Shown here: positions 16,031 through 25,109 of the stretch, in pieces
Numbering within the stretch: position 1 is the stretch's first letter
Layout: each line of letters begins with the position of its first letter
Assembly (NCBI GenBank): GCA_031287855.1
Contig: JAITSL010000040.1
Location: forward strand, 1-32,942
Length of the DNA stretch: 32,942 nucleotides
Source: Candidatus Endomicrobiellum roisinitermitis
GTDB lineage: Bacteria > Elusimicrobiota > Endomicrobiia > Endomicrobiales > Endomicrobiaceae
Direction of reading: 5' to 3'
The notes under the pieces: model-generated
The model's input: only the letters and a program-made list of their open reading frames with translations
Database searches by the model: none
What the model was told of the DNA's origin: nothing
Position numbers and translations under genes: made by a program

Positions 16031-16956
16031 AAGTTCTTGTTACAGGAGGGGCAGGCTTTATAGGTTCTAATATTGTAGACGCTTTACTTGGAAAGAAGTA
16101 TTCAGTTGTTGTTATTGACAATTTATCTTCAGGGAAAAAGGAAAACGTCAACAAACAATCTAAATTTTACAAAGTTGATATTTGCGATCAGAAAAAAATG
16201 TTAGATATATTTAAACAAGAAAAACCGCAAAATGTAATACATCATGCCGCGCAAATTGATGTAAGAAAATCTGTTGCGGACCCTGTTTTTGATGTAAATG
16301 TAAATATTATAGGATCAATTAATATTCTTGATGCGTGTAGGCAAACAAAGGTTAAAAAGATAATTTTTGCTTCTTCAGGTGGTACAATTTATGGAGAATG
16401 TAAAGCTGTTGCTCCAAAAGAAGATTCAATGCCAAACCCTTTGTCTCCATATGGGATTGCCAAAAATTCTGTGGAGAACTATATAAAATTTTATTCTGAG
16501 ATTTATGGTTTAGAATATACAATTTTAAGATATGGGAATGTTTTTGGGCCAAGACAAGACCCTTACGGCGAGGCAGGTGTAGTTGCTATATTTGCTCAAA
16601 GAATGCTTAAAAATGAAGATATTATGGTTTTTGGAGACGGTAAACAGATGAGAGATTATGTTTATGTTTTTGATGTTGTAGATGCAAATGTTAAATCTTT
16701 AACAAAAGGGAAAAATGAAGTTATAAATATAGGTACATCTAAAACAACTTCTGTTAATAAACTTGTAGAAGTTATGAGCAAAGTTAGTGGGTATAAGAAA
16801 AAAACTATACATAAACCTAAAAGAGAAGGAGAAGTATTTAAAAGTTTTTTAAACATAAATAGAGCAAGAAAAGTTTTAGGGTGGACACCTAAAGTAAATT
16901 TAAATAATGGTATAAAAGTTACTCTAGAATATTTTAAAGAGAGACTAAATAAATGA
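16027..16956 (+). CDS. NAD-dependent sugar-nucleotide epimerase/dehydratase (GalE-like)
   Basis: An extended short-chain dehydrogenase of 309 aa. The NAD-binding GGAGFIG is at residues 7-13, the catalytic Ser lies in FASSGGTIYGE (Ser116/117), and Tyr142 and Lys146 form the YxxxK pair in PYGIAKNSVE. RYGNVFGPRQDPYGEAGVV and the GDGKQMRDYVYV block are typical of UDP-glucose/UDP-GlcNAc 4-epimerases. It interconverts UDP-hexoses for surface glycans, but whether the substrate is UDP-Glc, UDP-GlcNAc or the uronic acid made by the upstream dehydrogenase cannot be told. It overlaps the GT9 gene before it and the nucleotidyltransferase gene after it by four bases each (ATGA), which points to translational coupling. 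Confidence 0.87.
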   Translation: MKVLVTGGAGFIGSNIVDALLGKKYSVVVIDNLSSGKKENVNKQSKFYKVDICDQKKMLDIFKQEKPQNVIHHAAQIDVRKSVADPVFDVNVNIIGSINILDACRQTKVKKIIFASSGGTIYGECKAVAPKEDSMPNPLSPYGIAKNSVENYIKFYSEIYGLEYTILRYGNVFGPRQDPYGEAGVVAIFAQRMLKNEDIMVFGDGKQMRDYVYVFDVVDANVKSLTKGKNEVINIGTSKTTSVNKLVEVMSKVSGYKKKTIHKPKREGEVFKSFLNINRARKVLGWTPKVNLNNGIKVTLEYFKERLNK

Positions 16957-17990
16957 AAGCGTTTGTTCTAGCTGCAGGAATTGGTACAAGGCTTAAGCCT
17001 CTTACTACAGATATACCTAAGCCAATGGTACCTATTTTAGACAAGCCAGCTTTATATTATACATTTGCTAATCTTTTAAAGTATGGTTTTGACAGTGCTT
17101 GTGTAAACACACATTACCGGAGCGAAGTTATAACAGAATATTTTAAAGATAATAAATTGGGCATAGATTTAAAGTTTTCTTGTGAGCACAAACTTTTAGG
17201 TACAGCAGGAGCAATAAAAAAGAACGAATCTTTTTTTGATGGTACATTTGTTGTTATGTCTGGCGATGGCTTAACTGATATTAACCTTAAAAAAGCTCTA
17301 GGATTTCATAAACGAAAAAAATCTATTGCAACTGTTGTTTTAAAAAGAATAAATTTAAGATTTGAATATGGTATAGCAATAACGGACAAAGCAGGACAAA
17401 TTAAATCTTTTGTGGAAAAGCCATTGTGGGGAGATGTTTTTAATGATGAAGTAAATACTGGTATATATATATTTGAGCCCAAAATTTTTGGTTTTATTCC
17501 AACTGGCAAATTTTTTGATTTTGGTAAAGACTTATTCCCTCTTTTAATGCAGAAAAAAGAGAAGATGTACGGGTATTTAATGGATGAATATTGGACAGAT
17601 ATCGGGAACATTTCTGAGTATAAAAAGGGTGTTTTTGATATTTTAGATGATAAAGTTAAAGTAGATTTAAATGCTATAAAAAATTCAAGTAATAGGTATA
17701 TATCTTCTAGCGCTAAAATAGATAAAACTGTAAAAATACAAGGGCCTTGTTATATTGGTGACAACGTTGCAATAAAAGGAGGGACAAATATAAAACCTTA
17801 TAGTGTTGTATCAAAAAATGTCATAATAGACGCAAACAGCTTAATAGAGAAGTCTATACTTTGGGAAAATACTAAAATTGGTAAAAGTGTGAAATTAACT
17901 AACACAATTGTTGGTAGTAATATACTAGTTGCTAATCAAATAACATTGTTTGATTCCATAATAATGGAAGAAAAAACGTCAGTCAGGTGA
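16953..17990 (+). CDS. Sugar-phosphate nucleotidyltransferase with C-terminal beta-helix
   Basis: The enzyme joins a sugar-1-phosphate to an NTP to give an activated sugar. The N-terminal pyrophosphorylase signature runs from Gly9: GIGTRLKPLTTDIPKPM. MSGDGLTDINL supplies the metal-binding aspartate and FVEKP the sugar-binding block. From about residue 245 the chain turns into hexapeptide-type repeats (IDKTVKIQG, CYIGDNVAIK, ENTKIGKSVK, NTIVGSNI) of a left-handed beta-helix, as in mannose-1-phosphate guanylyltransferase-like and GlmU/GlgC-like proteins. The length, 345 aa, is normal. It is the last of the ATGA-coupled genes; metK starts 54 bases later with its own ribosome binding site. The nucleotide and sugar are not determined. 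Confidence 0.85.
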   Translation: MKAFVLAAGIGTRLKPLTTDIPKPMVPILDKPALYYTFANLLKYGFDSACVNTHYRSEVITEYFKDNKLGIDLKFSCEHKLLGTAGAIKKNESFFDGTFVVMSGDGLTDINLKKALGFHKRKKSIATVVLKRINLRFEYGIAITDKAGQIKSFVEKPLWGDVFNDEVNTGIYIFEPKIFGFIPTGKFFDFGKDLFPLLMQKKEKMYGYLMDEYWTDIGNISEYKKGVFDILDDKVKVDLNAIKNSSNRYISSSAKIDKTVKIQGPCYIGDNVAIKGGTNIKPYSVVSKNVIIDANSLIEKSILWENTKIGKSVKLTNTIVGSNILVANQITLFDSIIMEEKTSVR

Positions 17991-18044
17991 AAATTTAATT
18001 ATTTTTAACATTTCTCTAATTGAATATTATAGGTGGATTATTTT

Positions 18045-19208
18045 ATGTCAAATCAAAACGGATACTTTTTTACATCTGAGTCTGTTACAGAGGGGCATCC
18101 AGATAAAGTATGTGATATAGTTTCAGATACCATTTTAGATGCTATTTTAGAACAGGATACAAAAGCTAGAGTAGCATGTGAAACTTTTATATCTAAAGGA
18201 CTTGTTATTGTAGGTGGAGAAATTACAACCACGGCAAAAATAAATACAAGGAGAATTATAAAAAATGCAATAAAAAAAATAGGGTATGATAGACCTTCAT
18301 TTGGTTTTGATTATAATACTTGCGCAATAATAGATACAATAAACACGCAATCTCCTGATATTGCTATGGGTGTTGACGATGGTGGAGCTGGTGATCAAGG
18401 TTTAATGATGGGGTTTGCTTGTAAAGAAACTCCGGAGCTTATGCCTCTTCCTATAACTTTAGCTCATAAGCTTTCTATGCGACTTGCTCGAGTAAGAAAA
18501 GAAGATATTTTACCTTATTTAGGACCGGATGGTAAAACTCAAGTTACTGTAGAATATGTTGATTGGGAACCTAAAAGAATAAGCGCTGTTGTTTTATCTA
18601 CACAGCATACGGAAGCAATTTTAGATAAAACGGGTAGCCATATAACAGAAAAATCAAAAAATGAAATTTTTGATGCTGTAATAAATCCAATTTTAGAGAA
18701 ATTGATAGATAAAGACACAAAGATTTATATAAATCCAACGGGCAAATTTATTATTGGTGGTCCTGCAGCAGATACTGGGCTTACTGGTAGAAAAATAATA
18801 GTTGATACATACGGTGCAATGGCGGCACATGGTGGTGGTGCTTTTTCTGGTAAAGATTATACAAAAGTTGATAGAAGTGCTTGTTATATGGCAAGACATA
18901 TAGCAAAAAATATAGTTGCTGCAGGCTTTGCGCAAAAGTGTACAGTTCAGCTCGCTTATGCTATAGGGGTTAAAGATCCTGTCTCAGTTATGGTAGATAC
19001 TCATAGTACCGGCCAAATTCCAGGCTTTAAATTTGAGCCTATTGTAAGAAAAATTTTTCCTCTTACTCCTAAAGGTATAGCAAATTATTTGCAACTGTAT
19101 AAACCTATTTTTGCTAAGACAGCTTCTTATGGACATTTTGGTAGAAAAGAGTTTACTTGGGAAAATTTAAATAAAGTTGAAGAGCTTCATAAATGTTTGA
19201 GACAATAA
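18045..19208 (+). CDS. metK: S-adenosylmethionine synthetase
   Basis: MetK makes S-adenosylmethionine from methionine and ATP. Visible signatures are GHPDK at residues 17-21, the GAGDQG methionine-loop motif at 114-119 and the phosphate loop GGGAFSGKD at 263-271, followed by [16 protein letters not shown]. At 387 aa it is full length. The frame extends to a GTG four codons upstream (18033), but ATG 18045 (MSNQNGYFF) is preferred because AGGTGG at 18031-18036 sits eight bases before it and would itself be consumed by the longer start. No SAM riboswitch is visible in the 54 bases upstream. It is a housekeeping gene inside a surface-carbohydrate block. Confidence 0.96.
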   Translation: MSNQNGYFFTSESVTEGHPDKVCDIVSDTILDAILEQDTKARVACETFISKGLVIVGGEITTTAKINTRRIIKNAIKKIGYDRPSFGFDYNTCAIIDTINTQSPDIAMGVDDGGAGDQGLMMGFACKETPELMPLPITLAHKLSMRLARVRKEDILPYLGPDGKTQVTVEYVDWEPKRISAVVLSTQHTEAILDKTGSHITEKSKNEIFDAVINPILEKLIDKDTKIYINPTGKFIIGGPAADTGLTGRKIIVDTYGAMAAHGGGAFSGKDYTKVDRSACYMARHIAKNIVAAGFAQKCTVQLAYAIGVKDPVSVMVDTHSTGQIPGFKFEPIVRKIFPLTPKGIANYLQLYKPIFAKTASYGHFGRKEFTWENLNKVEELHKCLRQ

Positions 19209-19311
19209 AGTAAGCTAAGTGTAAAACCTGGAACTTACTATATAAAAAAGCAACTTTAAATTTGCTTTACGAATGTAAAATAAATCCTTTAAACACTAAA
19301 CAAGGTTTAAA
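19209..19311 (+). terminator. Run of three hairpins after metK (possible terminator)
   Basis: Three short stems follow metK: AGTAAG (19209-19214) with CTTACT (19234-19239), AAAGCAA (19247-19253) with TTGCTTT (19262-19268), and TTTAAAC (19288-19294) with GTTTAAA (19305-19311). None has a proper T-run, so termination is only a possibility; RNA processing or stability signals would fit as well. Confidence 0.3.
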
Positions 19312-19338
19312 TATTAAAAAATTAAGGTCATAAAGTTA

Positions 19339-20406
19339 ATGAGTTGGTATATAAAAAAAAAATTAAAATCATTACGTAAAAAGGTTGCAAAAAAAATTTT
19401 AGATAAAAAAAATAGAAAATTTAATATTTTTGCTGTTAATAACATTAAATCAATTCTGTTTTTTAGGAATGATGATAAAATTGGTGATATGGTAGTTTCT
19501 ACACTAATTTTTAGAGAGATAAAAAAACATTATCCTGATGTTAAAATTATAGTTTTGAGTGGTAAAAATAATGCTAAAATTTTAAAATACAATAAAAATG
19601 TTGACTCAGTTTATGTAATAAGTGGTAGCTTTTTTAAAGATTTGCTGATTTATATTAAGCTGAGAAACCAGCACATTTCTTTAGGTGTAGATTTCTATAC
19701 GTTTGGGCTTTACTTTATACCGTTACTTATTTTACGTATTATTGCTGTTAATACCCTAATAGGTTTTTATAAAAGTTTATATAATGTTTACGATATATCA
19801 ATAGATAAAGATTTTTTTAATGAGCATATTTCAAAACGTTATAAATATGTTTTAAATATATTAAAAATTAATAAACCAAATTTAAGTTATGATGTTTTTA
19901 CTAGTAATAAAGAAGATAGTATAGCTGTTAAGTTGTTAGAAAAATCTAATTCAAAGTACAACATAGTTTTAAATCCTTTTGCAGCAAGTAAGCATAGAAG
20001 TTTTTCATTTAGTAAATTGCAATCTTTAATCTCTCTTTTAGAAAAGCAATTTAATTGTAGTATTTTTGTAATAGGTCATAAAAATAATAAGTTATATTCT
20101 TTAGAAAATGATAGGACTTTTATTTGTTTATTTGATGACATTTTAGAGAGTGCAAGCTTAGTAAAATATTCTGATATTATTATTACTCCAGACACATCTA
20201 TAGTACATATAGCGTCTGCTTTTAATAAAAAAACAGTAGCTTTGTATTTAGACTATTCAAAAGTATATGAAAAAATAAATATAATTTGGGCACCTAATAA
20301 CAAAAACGCTATTAGTGTATCTTTAGATGCTAGAAATGGCTTGAAAAATGATGTGAAAAATATACCTGATGTCGATATTATAAGTGCAGTAGAAAAACTT
20401 TTATAG
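19339..20406 (+). CDS. Glycosyltransferase family 9 (LPS heptosyltransferase-like)
   Basis: A second GT9 protein, 355 aa, clearly different from the one at 14831. After a very basic N-terminus (about 30 residues, many Lys) comes the classic FRNDDKIGDMVVSTLIFREI block, then HYPDVKIIVLSG, and in the C-terminal donor-binding half NPFAASKHRSFS and DTSIVHIASAFNKKTVALY. These match the ADP-heptose:LPS transferase family, which works on the cytoplasmic side of the inner membrane. The Cys-rich tail of the other GT9 is missing. The following GT2 gene starts eight bases after the stop. The donor sugar is unknown. Confidence 0.83.
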   Translation: MSWYIKKKLKSLRKKVAKKILDKKNRKFNIFAVNNIKSILFFRNDDKIGDMVVSTLIFREIKKHYPDVKIIVLSGKNNAKILKYNKNVDSVYVISGSFFKDLLIYIKLRNQHISLGVDFYTFGLYFIPLLILRIIAVNTLIGFYKSLYNVYDISIDKDFFNEHISKRYKYVLNILKINKPNLSYDVFTSNKEDSIAVKLLEKSNSKYNIVLNPFAASKHRSFSFSKLQSLISLLEKQFNCSIFVIGHKNNKLYSLENDRTFICLFDDILESASLVKYSDIIITPDTSIVHIASAFNKKTVALYLDYSKVYEKINIIWAPNNKNAISVSLDARNGLKNDVKNIPDVDIISAVEKLL

Positions 20407-20414
20407 AGGCTTTT

Positions 20415-21254
20415 ATGAAGTTAATGATTGCAATTCCTGTTTATAATAGAAAAAATTATCTTAATATAATGCTTAAATCTCTAAAAGAGTGCGACCATAT
20501 TAACAAGACTTTTGTTAAAGTATTTAATGATTGTAGTACGGAATTTGATGAGACTTATTTAAGACAGATATTTAAAGGTTTAAATATAAACATTATTACA
20601 AGACGTGAAAATTTAAGAGCAGATAGAAATAATTATCAAATAATGCTTGACTTTTTAAACACAGATAACGATGTCCTTTTTATTTGCGATTCTGATCTTT
20701 TGTTAAGACCAGACACTATCGAGTATATATATTCTAATTTTAAAAAGACTGATGGTTTTTTAAGTGTATATAATTCAGATCTTCATAGAGATATTTATGT
20801 TGACGGTAAATTTGTATATAAGCAAGATGTTGGTTTTGCTGGTATGTGTATATCAAAAGATTTGCTTAAAAGTTTTATTTTAAAGCAAAAAGAAGCTCCG
20901 CGTTCTATGGACTTTAAACTGTCCTCTTTTCTACTCAAAAAGGGTGTTAGGCTTATAGTTCCAAAAAACAGTTATGTTCAACATATAGGTTTTGATGGAC
21001 AAAATTGTAGTAGTGAATCTGTAGACTTTTCTTCAAGTTTTGTTCCTTTGTCTGACTTTAATAAGAAAATAATTGATGAAGTTGTTCCTATTGTTTTAAA
21101 ACGTCAATCAGAAATGATAAAGTATCTTTTATTTAAAGATAAATATAAAAGATGTGGTTTTATGTTCCACCAACCTAAGAAACATTTTGCCAAGAATCTA
21201 CTTTTTAAAAAATTAAGAAAACTTTATTTTAAGCTTTACCCAGCTAGTAACTAA
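20415..21254 (+). CDS. Glycosyltransferase family 2
   Basis: A 279-aa GT-A fold transferase. It opens with IAIPVYNRKNYL, the nucleotide-sugar binding start of GT2 enzymes, followed by VFNDCSTE and the metal-binding DSD motif at Asp92-Ser93-Asp94 (ICDSDLLLRPD). A PRSMDFKLS segment near the middle corresponds to the acceptor region. No membrane segment is seen, so it is a soluble or peripheral cytoplasmic enzyme. GAGG lies five bases before the ATG. It is flanked by the GT9 and ChbG-like genes in a tight same-strand series, consistent with building one surface glycan. Substrate unknown. Confidence 0.82.
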   Translation: MKLMIAIPVYNRKNYLNIMLKSLKECDHINKTFVKVFNDCSTEFDETYLRQIFKGLNINIITRRENLRADRNNYQIMLDFLNTDNDVLFICDSDLLLRPDTIEYIYSNFKKTDGFLSVYNSDLHRDIYVDGKFVYKQDVGFAGMCISKDLLKSFILKQKEAPRSMDFKLSSFLLKKGVRLIVPKNSYVQHIGFDGQNCSSESVDFSSSFVPLSDFNKKIIDEVVPIVLKRQSEMIKYLLFKDKYKRCGFMFHQPKKHFAKNLLFKKLRKLYFKLYPASN

Positions 21255-21272
21255 AAAAGGAGTTATCCTGAA

Positions 21273-21971
21273 ATGAAGAAGAAACTTATAATCAATGCGG
21301 ACGATTTTGGAAAAAGACTAGATATTACTCAAGCTATTATATTTGCTCATAAATATGGCGTGCTTTCATCTGCTACAGTTATGACAACAGTGGAAGCTTT
21401 TGAACTTGCCAGTAAATTTATTAAAGAAACCCCTAATTTGAAAACAGGTCTTCATATAGATTTAGATCTTATATTTTTAATGAAAGAACCTAACAGGTTT
21501 TACAAAAGACTTATAACAATTACTCAGTCTATGAAAATAAAAATAAAAGATGAAATAAACAAACAATTGGATAAATTTTTAAAAGCAGGTTTTGTTTTAA
21601 CGCATTTAGACAGTCATCATCATGCTCATATGCATCCTGAAGTTTTACCTATTGTAGCTTGTAAAGCAAAAGAGTTAGGTGTACCTATAAGGTTTCATAA
21701 TGGGTACTATGACAGTAGTAAGTTTTTTTATAAAAATCTTGAAAAAGAAGTTTTAATTCCAATTTTAAAACATTTTGATTTGAAGTATCCATACTTTCTT
21801 AGAGATAAGATTGATTTAGATTCAAACTATGAAGTGGGAGAAGTTATGATGCATCCTGGGTTTTTGGAAAAATGGAGAATTTATGACCTTGTTAGATGCC
21901 TAAATCCAGAACTTAAAAAGAATATTGAAGAAAAAAATATAGAAATAATTTCTTTTAGTGACTTAAAATAA
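21273..21971 (+). CDS. ChbG/YdjC-family carbohydrate deacetylase
   Basis: Members of this family remove acetyl groups from N-acetylated sugars (ChbG: chitobiose; HpnK-like: lipid-linked sugars). The metal and catalytic residues are visible: Asp10-Asp11 in INADDFG, and His111, His115, His117 and His119 in HLDSHHHAHMHPE. A GEVMMHPG block near the C-terminus carries the last conserved His. At 232 aa it is close to family length. A strong AAAGGAG lies ten bases before the ATG. Its place between GT2 and an LtaS-like transferase suggests trimming of an acetylated sugar on a surface glycan or glycolipid rather than chitin use, but this is inference. Confidence 0.82.
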   Translation: MKKKLIINADDFGKRLDITQAIIFAHKYGVLSSATVMTTVEAFELASKFIKETPNLKTGLHIDLDLIFLMKEPNRFYKRLITITQSMKIKIKDEINKQLDKFLKAGFVLTHLDSHHHAHMHPEVLPIVACKAKELGVPIRFHNGYYDSSKFFYKNLEKEVLIPILKHFDLKYPYFLRDKIDLDSNYEVGEVMMHPGFLEKWRIYDLVRCLNPELKKNIEEKNIEIISFSDLK

Positions 21972-21983
21972 TCGGAAATTAAA

Positions 21984-23915
21984 TTGGATAAATATAATAA
22001 AAATTTGTTCAGACTAAAATTAACTTTAGTATACTTTTCTATCTTAATTGCTGCTTTTTTTGCATTTAGGGTTGCGCTGTTGTATACTAATTACAGATTT
22101 TTTAATCAATTGTCTTGTCTTGAACTTTTATATTCTTTTTTGCTAGGGTTTCGTTTTGATGTTTTCGCGATTTCTGTGGTTTGTGGAATTCTTTTGTTTT
22201 TAATAAATATACCTCTAAAATCTAAATTATTTTTAAAAATCAATTGTAGTTTCCTTAATATTTTTATTTTCTTTACTACTTTATTACTTGCTGGAGATAT
22301 AATTAATTTTAAATTTTTTAATAAACACTTAACTACAGAAATTTCATTAGCTAAAAATCATGTCAGTTACTTTTTGAGTTTAGCGTTTAAAGATTATTTT
22401 TTTATCACTTTAACAATTATATTAGTTTTTATTTTGTTATTTTATTTTTCGTTCCAATTTATAAATAAAAATTATTATTATTCACAAAAAGATACTGCTT
22501 TAAATTTATTTGTAACTTTTATAGTAGCTTTTATTTTGGTTGTTTTTGCTAGAGGTGGGGTGCAAGAGAGGATTCTTTCTATTACAGATGCGTATTCTAG
22601 AAATAAAATTTCAGGAGAATTACAGCTAAACGGCGTTTTTACTTCTTTAAAAAGTATAAGCGCTCAAACTTTGCCAAATGATATAAATGTTTCTTACCAA
22701 AATGCACTTTCTGTTTTAAGAGACAATCTTTTAGATAAAAATGAAGAAGTTTTTGTAGATGATAAATATCCTTTAATGAGGCAAAGAATTAAGTTTAATG
22801 TGAACATGCAAGGGTATAATGTTATAATTATCTTGCTTGAAAGTTGGCAAAAAGATTATATAGATTCGTTGGCTGGAACAAACTATGGTGTTACTCCAAA
22901 TTTTGACAACATTTCTAAAGAATCAATAATATTTGACAATTTTTATGCTAATGGACAAAGAAGTATAATGGGGTTGATGTCAGTTTTGTTGAGTATTCCT
23001 TATGTAAAAGGTATGCTATACTTTGGACAAGGTCTTGAAAATTGCGGTCAAACAAGATTGCCTGCGATACTAGGAAAAAGTGGGTATGACAATGTATTTG
23101 TTCAAGCTGATAAAAGAGAATCCGATAATGCGATAGCAATAGCAAATTATTTAGGTTTTAACGAATCTTATGGTAAGGAAGATATTCCACTTCATCATAA
23201 CTATTTGCAGATAAATAAGGGTTATGATATAGAGGGTCTGGAATTTTTCTTTAATAAAGTTCAAAAATTAAAAAGTCCTTTTTTGGGATTTTACTTTACT
23301 TCAACTACGCATATACCTTACACAAAAACAGTTTTAAAATCCCTTGAAAAATATCCTGAAGATGGTACAGAGAAAACTGGATATTTAAACAGACTGTATT
23401 ACTCTGACTATGCGTTGGGCGAATTTTTTAAAAAAGTAAAAGAGTCTAAATGGTTTGATAAAACAATTTTTATATTACTTTCTGATCATCAAGCTTATGG
23501 AGTGGGTGGGATAAATGGACTTTTTGAAAAGACAAAAGTAGACAAAACATTTAAAATTCCAGCAATAATATACTGCCCAAAGTTGTTTAAGCTTCAAAGG
23601 AATACCAATCTTGCAAGCCAAATTGACATTGTGCCTACAATAATTGATTTGTTGAACATAAGAACTCCGTACTCTTCTTTAGGAAAAAGCTTGTTCTCTA
23701 AAACAAAAAATAGATTTGTTTTTCTTTCTTATGAAGGAGAACAAGTTTATCTGATAAATAGTGAAGGGGTTTTAAGTTACGATTGGAAAAATATTTGTGA
23801 TAAACAAAAAAAGTTGTTGTTTGAAAAGAATGAAAAGTTATTGTTTTCAATAGAAAAAGTGATCTATTATTTAACTGCAAAAGACAAGTGGTACGATAGT
23901 GAGATTTTAAATTAA
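21984..23915 (+). CDS. LtaS-like membrane phosphotransferase / sulfatase-fold protein
   Basis: A 643-aa inner-membrane protein. Residues 10-190 hold about five hydrophobic segments, and the rest is an extracytoplasmic alkaline-phosphatase-superfamily (sulfatase-fold) domain. Metal-binding positions fit Glu286 (ILLESWQ), the nucleophile position Ser327 (NGQRSIMG), His near residue 443 (TSTTHIPY) and Asp/His in LLSDHQAYG. LtaS, OpgB and EptA-type enzymes move phosphoglycerol or phosphoethanolamine onto surface glycans and use Thr at the nucleophile position; here it appears to be Ser. The start is uncertain: TTG 21984 with CGGA seven bases upstream is the only reasonable candidate near the previous stop. 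Neighbouring transferases suggest it decorates LPS or another surface glycan. Confidence 0.8.
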   Translation: MDKYNKNLFRLKLTLVYFSILIAAFFAFRVALLYTNYRFFNQLSCLELLYSFLLGFRFDVFAISVVCGILLFLINIPLKSKLFLKINCSFLNIFIFFTTLLLAGDIINFKFFNKHLTTEISLAKNHVSYFLSLAFKDYFFITLTIILVFILLFYFSFQFINKNYYYSQKDTALNLFVTFIVAFILVVFARGGVQERILSITDAYSRNKISGELQLNGVFTSLKSISAQTLPNDINVSYQNALSVLRDNLLDKNEEVFVDDKYPLMRQRIKFNVNMQGYNVIIILLESWQKDYIDSLAGTNYGVTPNFDNISKESIIFDNFYANGQRSIMGLMSVLLSIPYVKGMLYFGQGLENCGQTRLPAILGKSGYDNVFVQADKRESDNAIAIANYLGFNESYGKEDIPLHHNYLQINKGYDIEGLEFFFNKVQKLKSPFLGFYFTSTTHIPYTKTVLKSLEKYPEDGTEKTGYLNRLYYSDYALGEFFKKVKESKWFDKTIFILLSDHQAYGVGGINGLFEKTKVDKTFKIPAIIYCPKLFKLQRNTNLASQIDIVPTIIDLLNIRTPYSSLGKSLFSKTKNRFVFLSYEGEQVYLINSEGVLSYDWKNICDKQKKLLFEKNEKLLFSIEKVIYYLTAKDKWYDSEILN

Positions 23916-23936
23916 ATTTATAGAGAGTTTAATTTT

Positions 23937-25109
23937 ATGAAAAATTTTATCTGTTTGTTTTCCATCCTTTTATTAGTTACTATGCTAAAAACCGTAGAAG
24001 CTTTTTTTAGTAATTCAGGTTATCAAATTTTTAATTATAATAATTTCTTCATGTCATGTGACTTTTTGTATGAGGATAGTATTATTTGCCCTTTTTGTAC
24101 TAAGATGTCTGCAGGTAGTAATGAAAGTTATGTGGAGGTTACGAACTTATATTTTGAAGAGTTTGATTATGAACCTAGTTTAGAATTTAAACTTTTAACT
24201 CCACAACATCAAAATGGTTCTGTTTCTATATATGATGAAGAAGATGTTGTTTTTAATGTAGTACATAATGATGTAGCAAATAATGCCCCTCAAGAAGGCT
24301 ATCCAAAAATTCTATTAAAGCTTCCTGATGGTTCAGCTAAAACTTACTCAATGAATGAAGGTGGGTCTGTAGATAAAGATAAAGCTTCATATACGTATAC
24401 TTTAAAATTGGATAAAGGTAGTTATGAGTATAAGTATATAACTACAAACAAATATGACAGTAGTAACTTGTGCGAAGTAGATGGAAATTGGCATGTTACT
24501 AGTAGGCCTTACAATTTTGTCAAAAAAGCACCACATTCTACATTTGAAGAAATACCAGACAATGTATGTTTTTCTTGGAACATAAATACTGATGAAAATG
24601 ATGATAAACTATCTTATGATTTATATTTAGGACTTGAATCAAAAAAGTCTGATATTAAAAAAGTAGAAAAAAATCCAGATATTAATTCTTTATCTCATAA
24701 CATAGTAAAATTAAAACATAAGAAAAAATATTATTGGTATATGATTATAAAAAATAAGTTTGGAGTATCTCTTGAAACTGAAATATTTTCTTTTTTTACA
24801 GGAGGGTTAATAGAAAAGTTTTATAATGCACCTAATCCCTTTAATCCTGGTATAGGTACAGTAACTGACTTTGTTTTTCCTATGTATTATGACGGCACTG
24901 CTGAAATAAAAATTTATTCTGAATATGGTGACCTTGTTTGGGAATCAGATAAATCTTTTTTTGAGGGCAATACTACTGGCAACATAAAGTATGATGGAAA
25001 AGATAATTCAGGCAGAAGTCTTTATAATGGTAGTTACATTGCAATTTTAATTAAAAAGTACGATGATAAAACGGAAATTCAACGGTGCAGAATACTTATA
25101 ATAAAATAA
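23937..25109 (+). CDS. Secreted protein with FN3-like and T9SS-type (FlgD-Ig-like) C-terminal domain
   Basis: Exported protein of 390 aa. Residues 1-22 form a signal peptide ending TVEA. Residues 60-190 look like a beta-sandwich module (DGSAKTYSM, YTYTLKLDKGSYEYKY). Residues 195-290 resemble a fibronectin type III domain (VCFSWNINTDENDD ... KKKYYWYMIIKN). The end, from Pro299, carries PNPFNP, then AEIKIYSEYGDLVWE, YDGKDNSGRSLYNGSYI and a final basic-hydrophobic strand RCRILIIK. This order is the pattern of FlgD-Ig-like / type A sorting domains that direct cargo to the type IX secretion system in Bacteroidota and relatives. It sits directly before PorV-like and SprA-like genes, with GAGAG before the ATG. 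It could be cargo or a surface component; function beyond that is unknown. Confidence 0.7.
   Translation: MKNFICLFSILLLVTMLKTVEAFFSNSGYQIFNYNNFFMSCDFLYEDSIICPFCTKMSAGSNESYVEVTNLYFEEFDYEPSLEFKLLTPQHQNGSVSIYDEEDVVFNVVHNDVANNAPQEGYPKILLKLPDGSAKTYSMNEGGSVDKDKASYTYTLKLDKGSYEYKYITTNKYDSSNLCEVDGNWHVTSRPYNFVKKAPHSTFEEIPDNVCFSWNINTDENDDKLSYDLYLGLESKKSDIKKVEKNPDINSLSHNIVKLKHKKKYYWYMIIKNKFGVSLETEIFSFFTGGLIEKFYNAPNPFNPGIGTVTDFVFPMYYDGTAEIKIYSEYGDLVWESDKSFFEGNTTGNIKYDGKDNSGRSLYNGSYIAILIKKYDDKTEIQRCRILIIK

Noticed and set aside
18033-18044. Longer metK start at a GTG (18033)
   Set aside because: AGGTGG at 18031-18036 is the ribosome binding site for the ATG at 18045, and MSNQNGYFF fits the family start.
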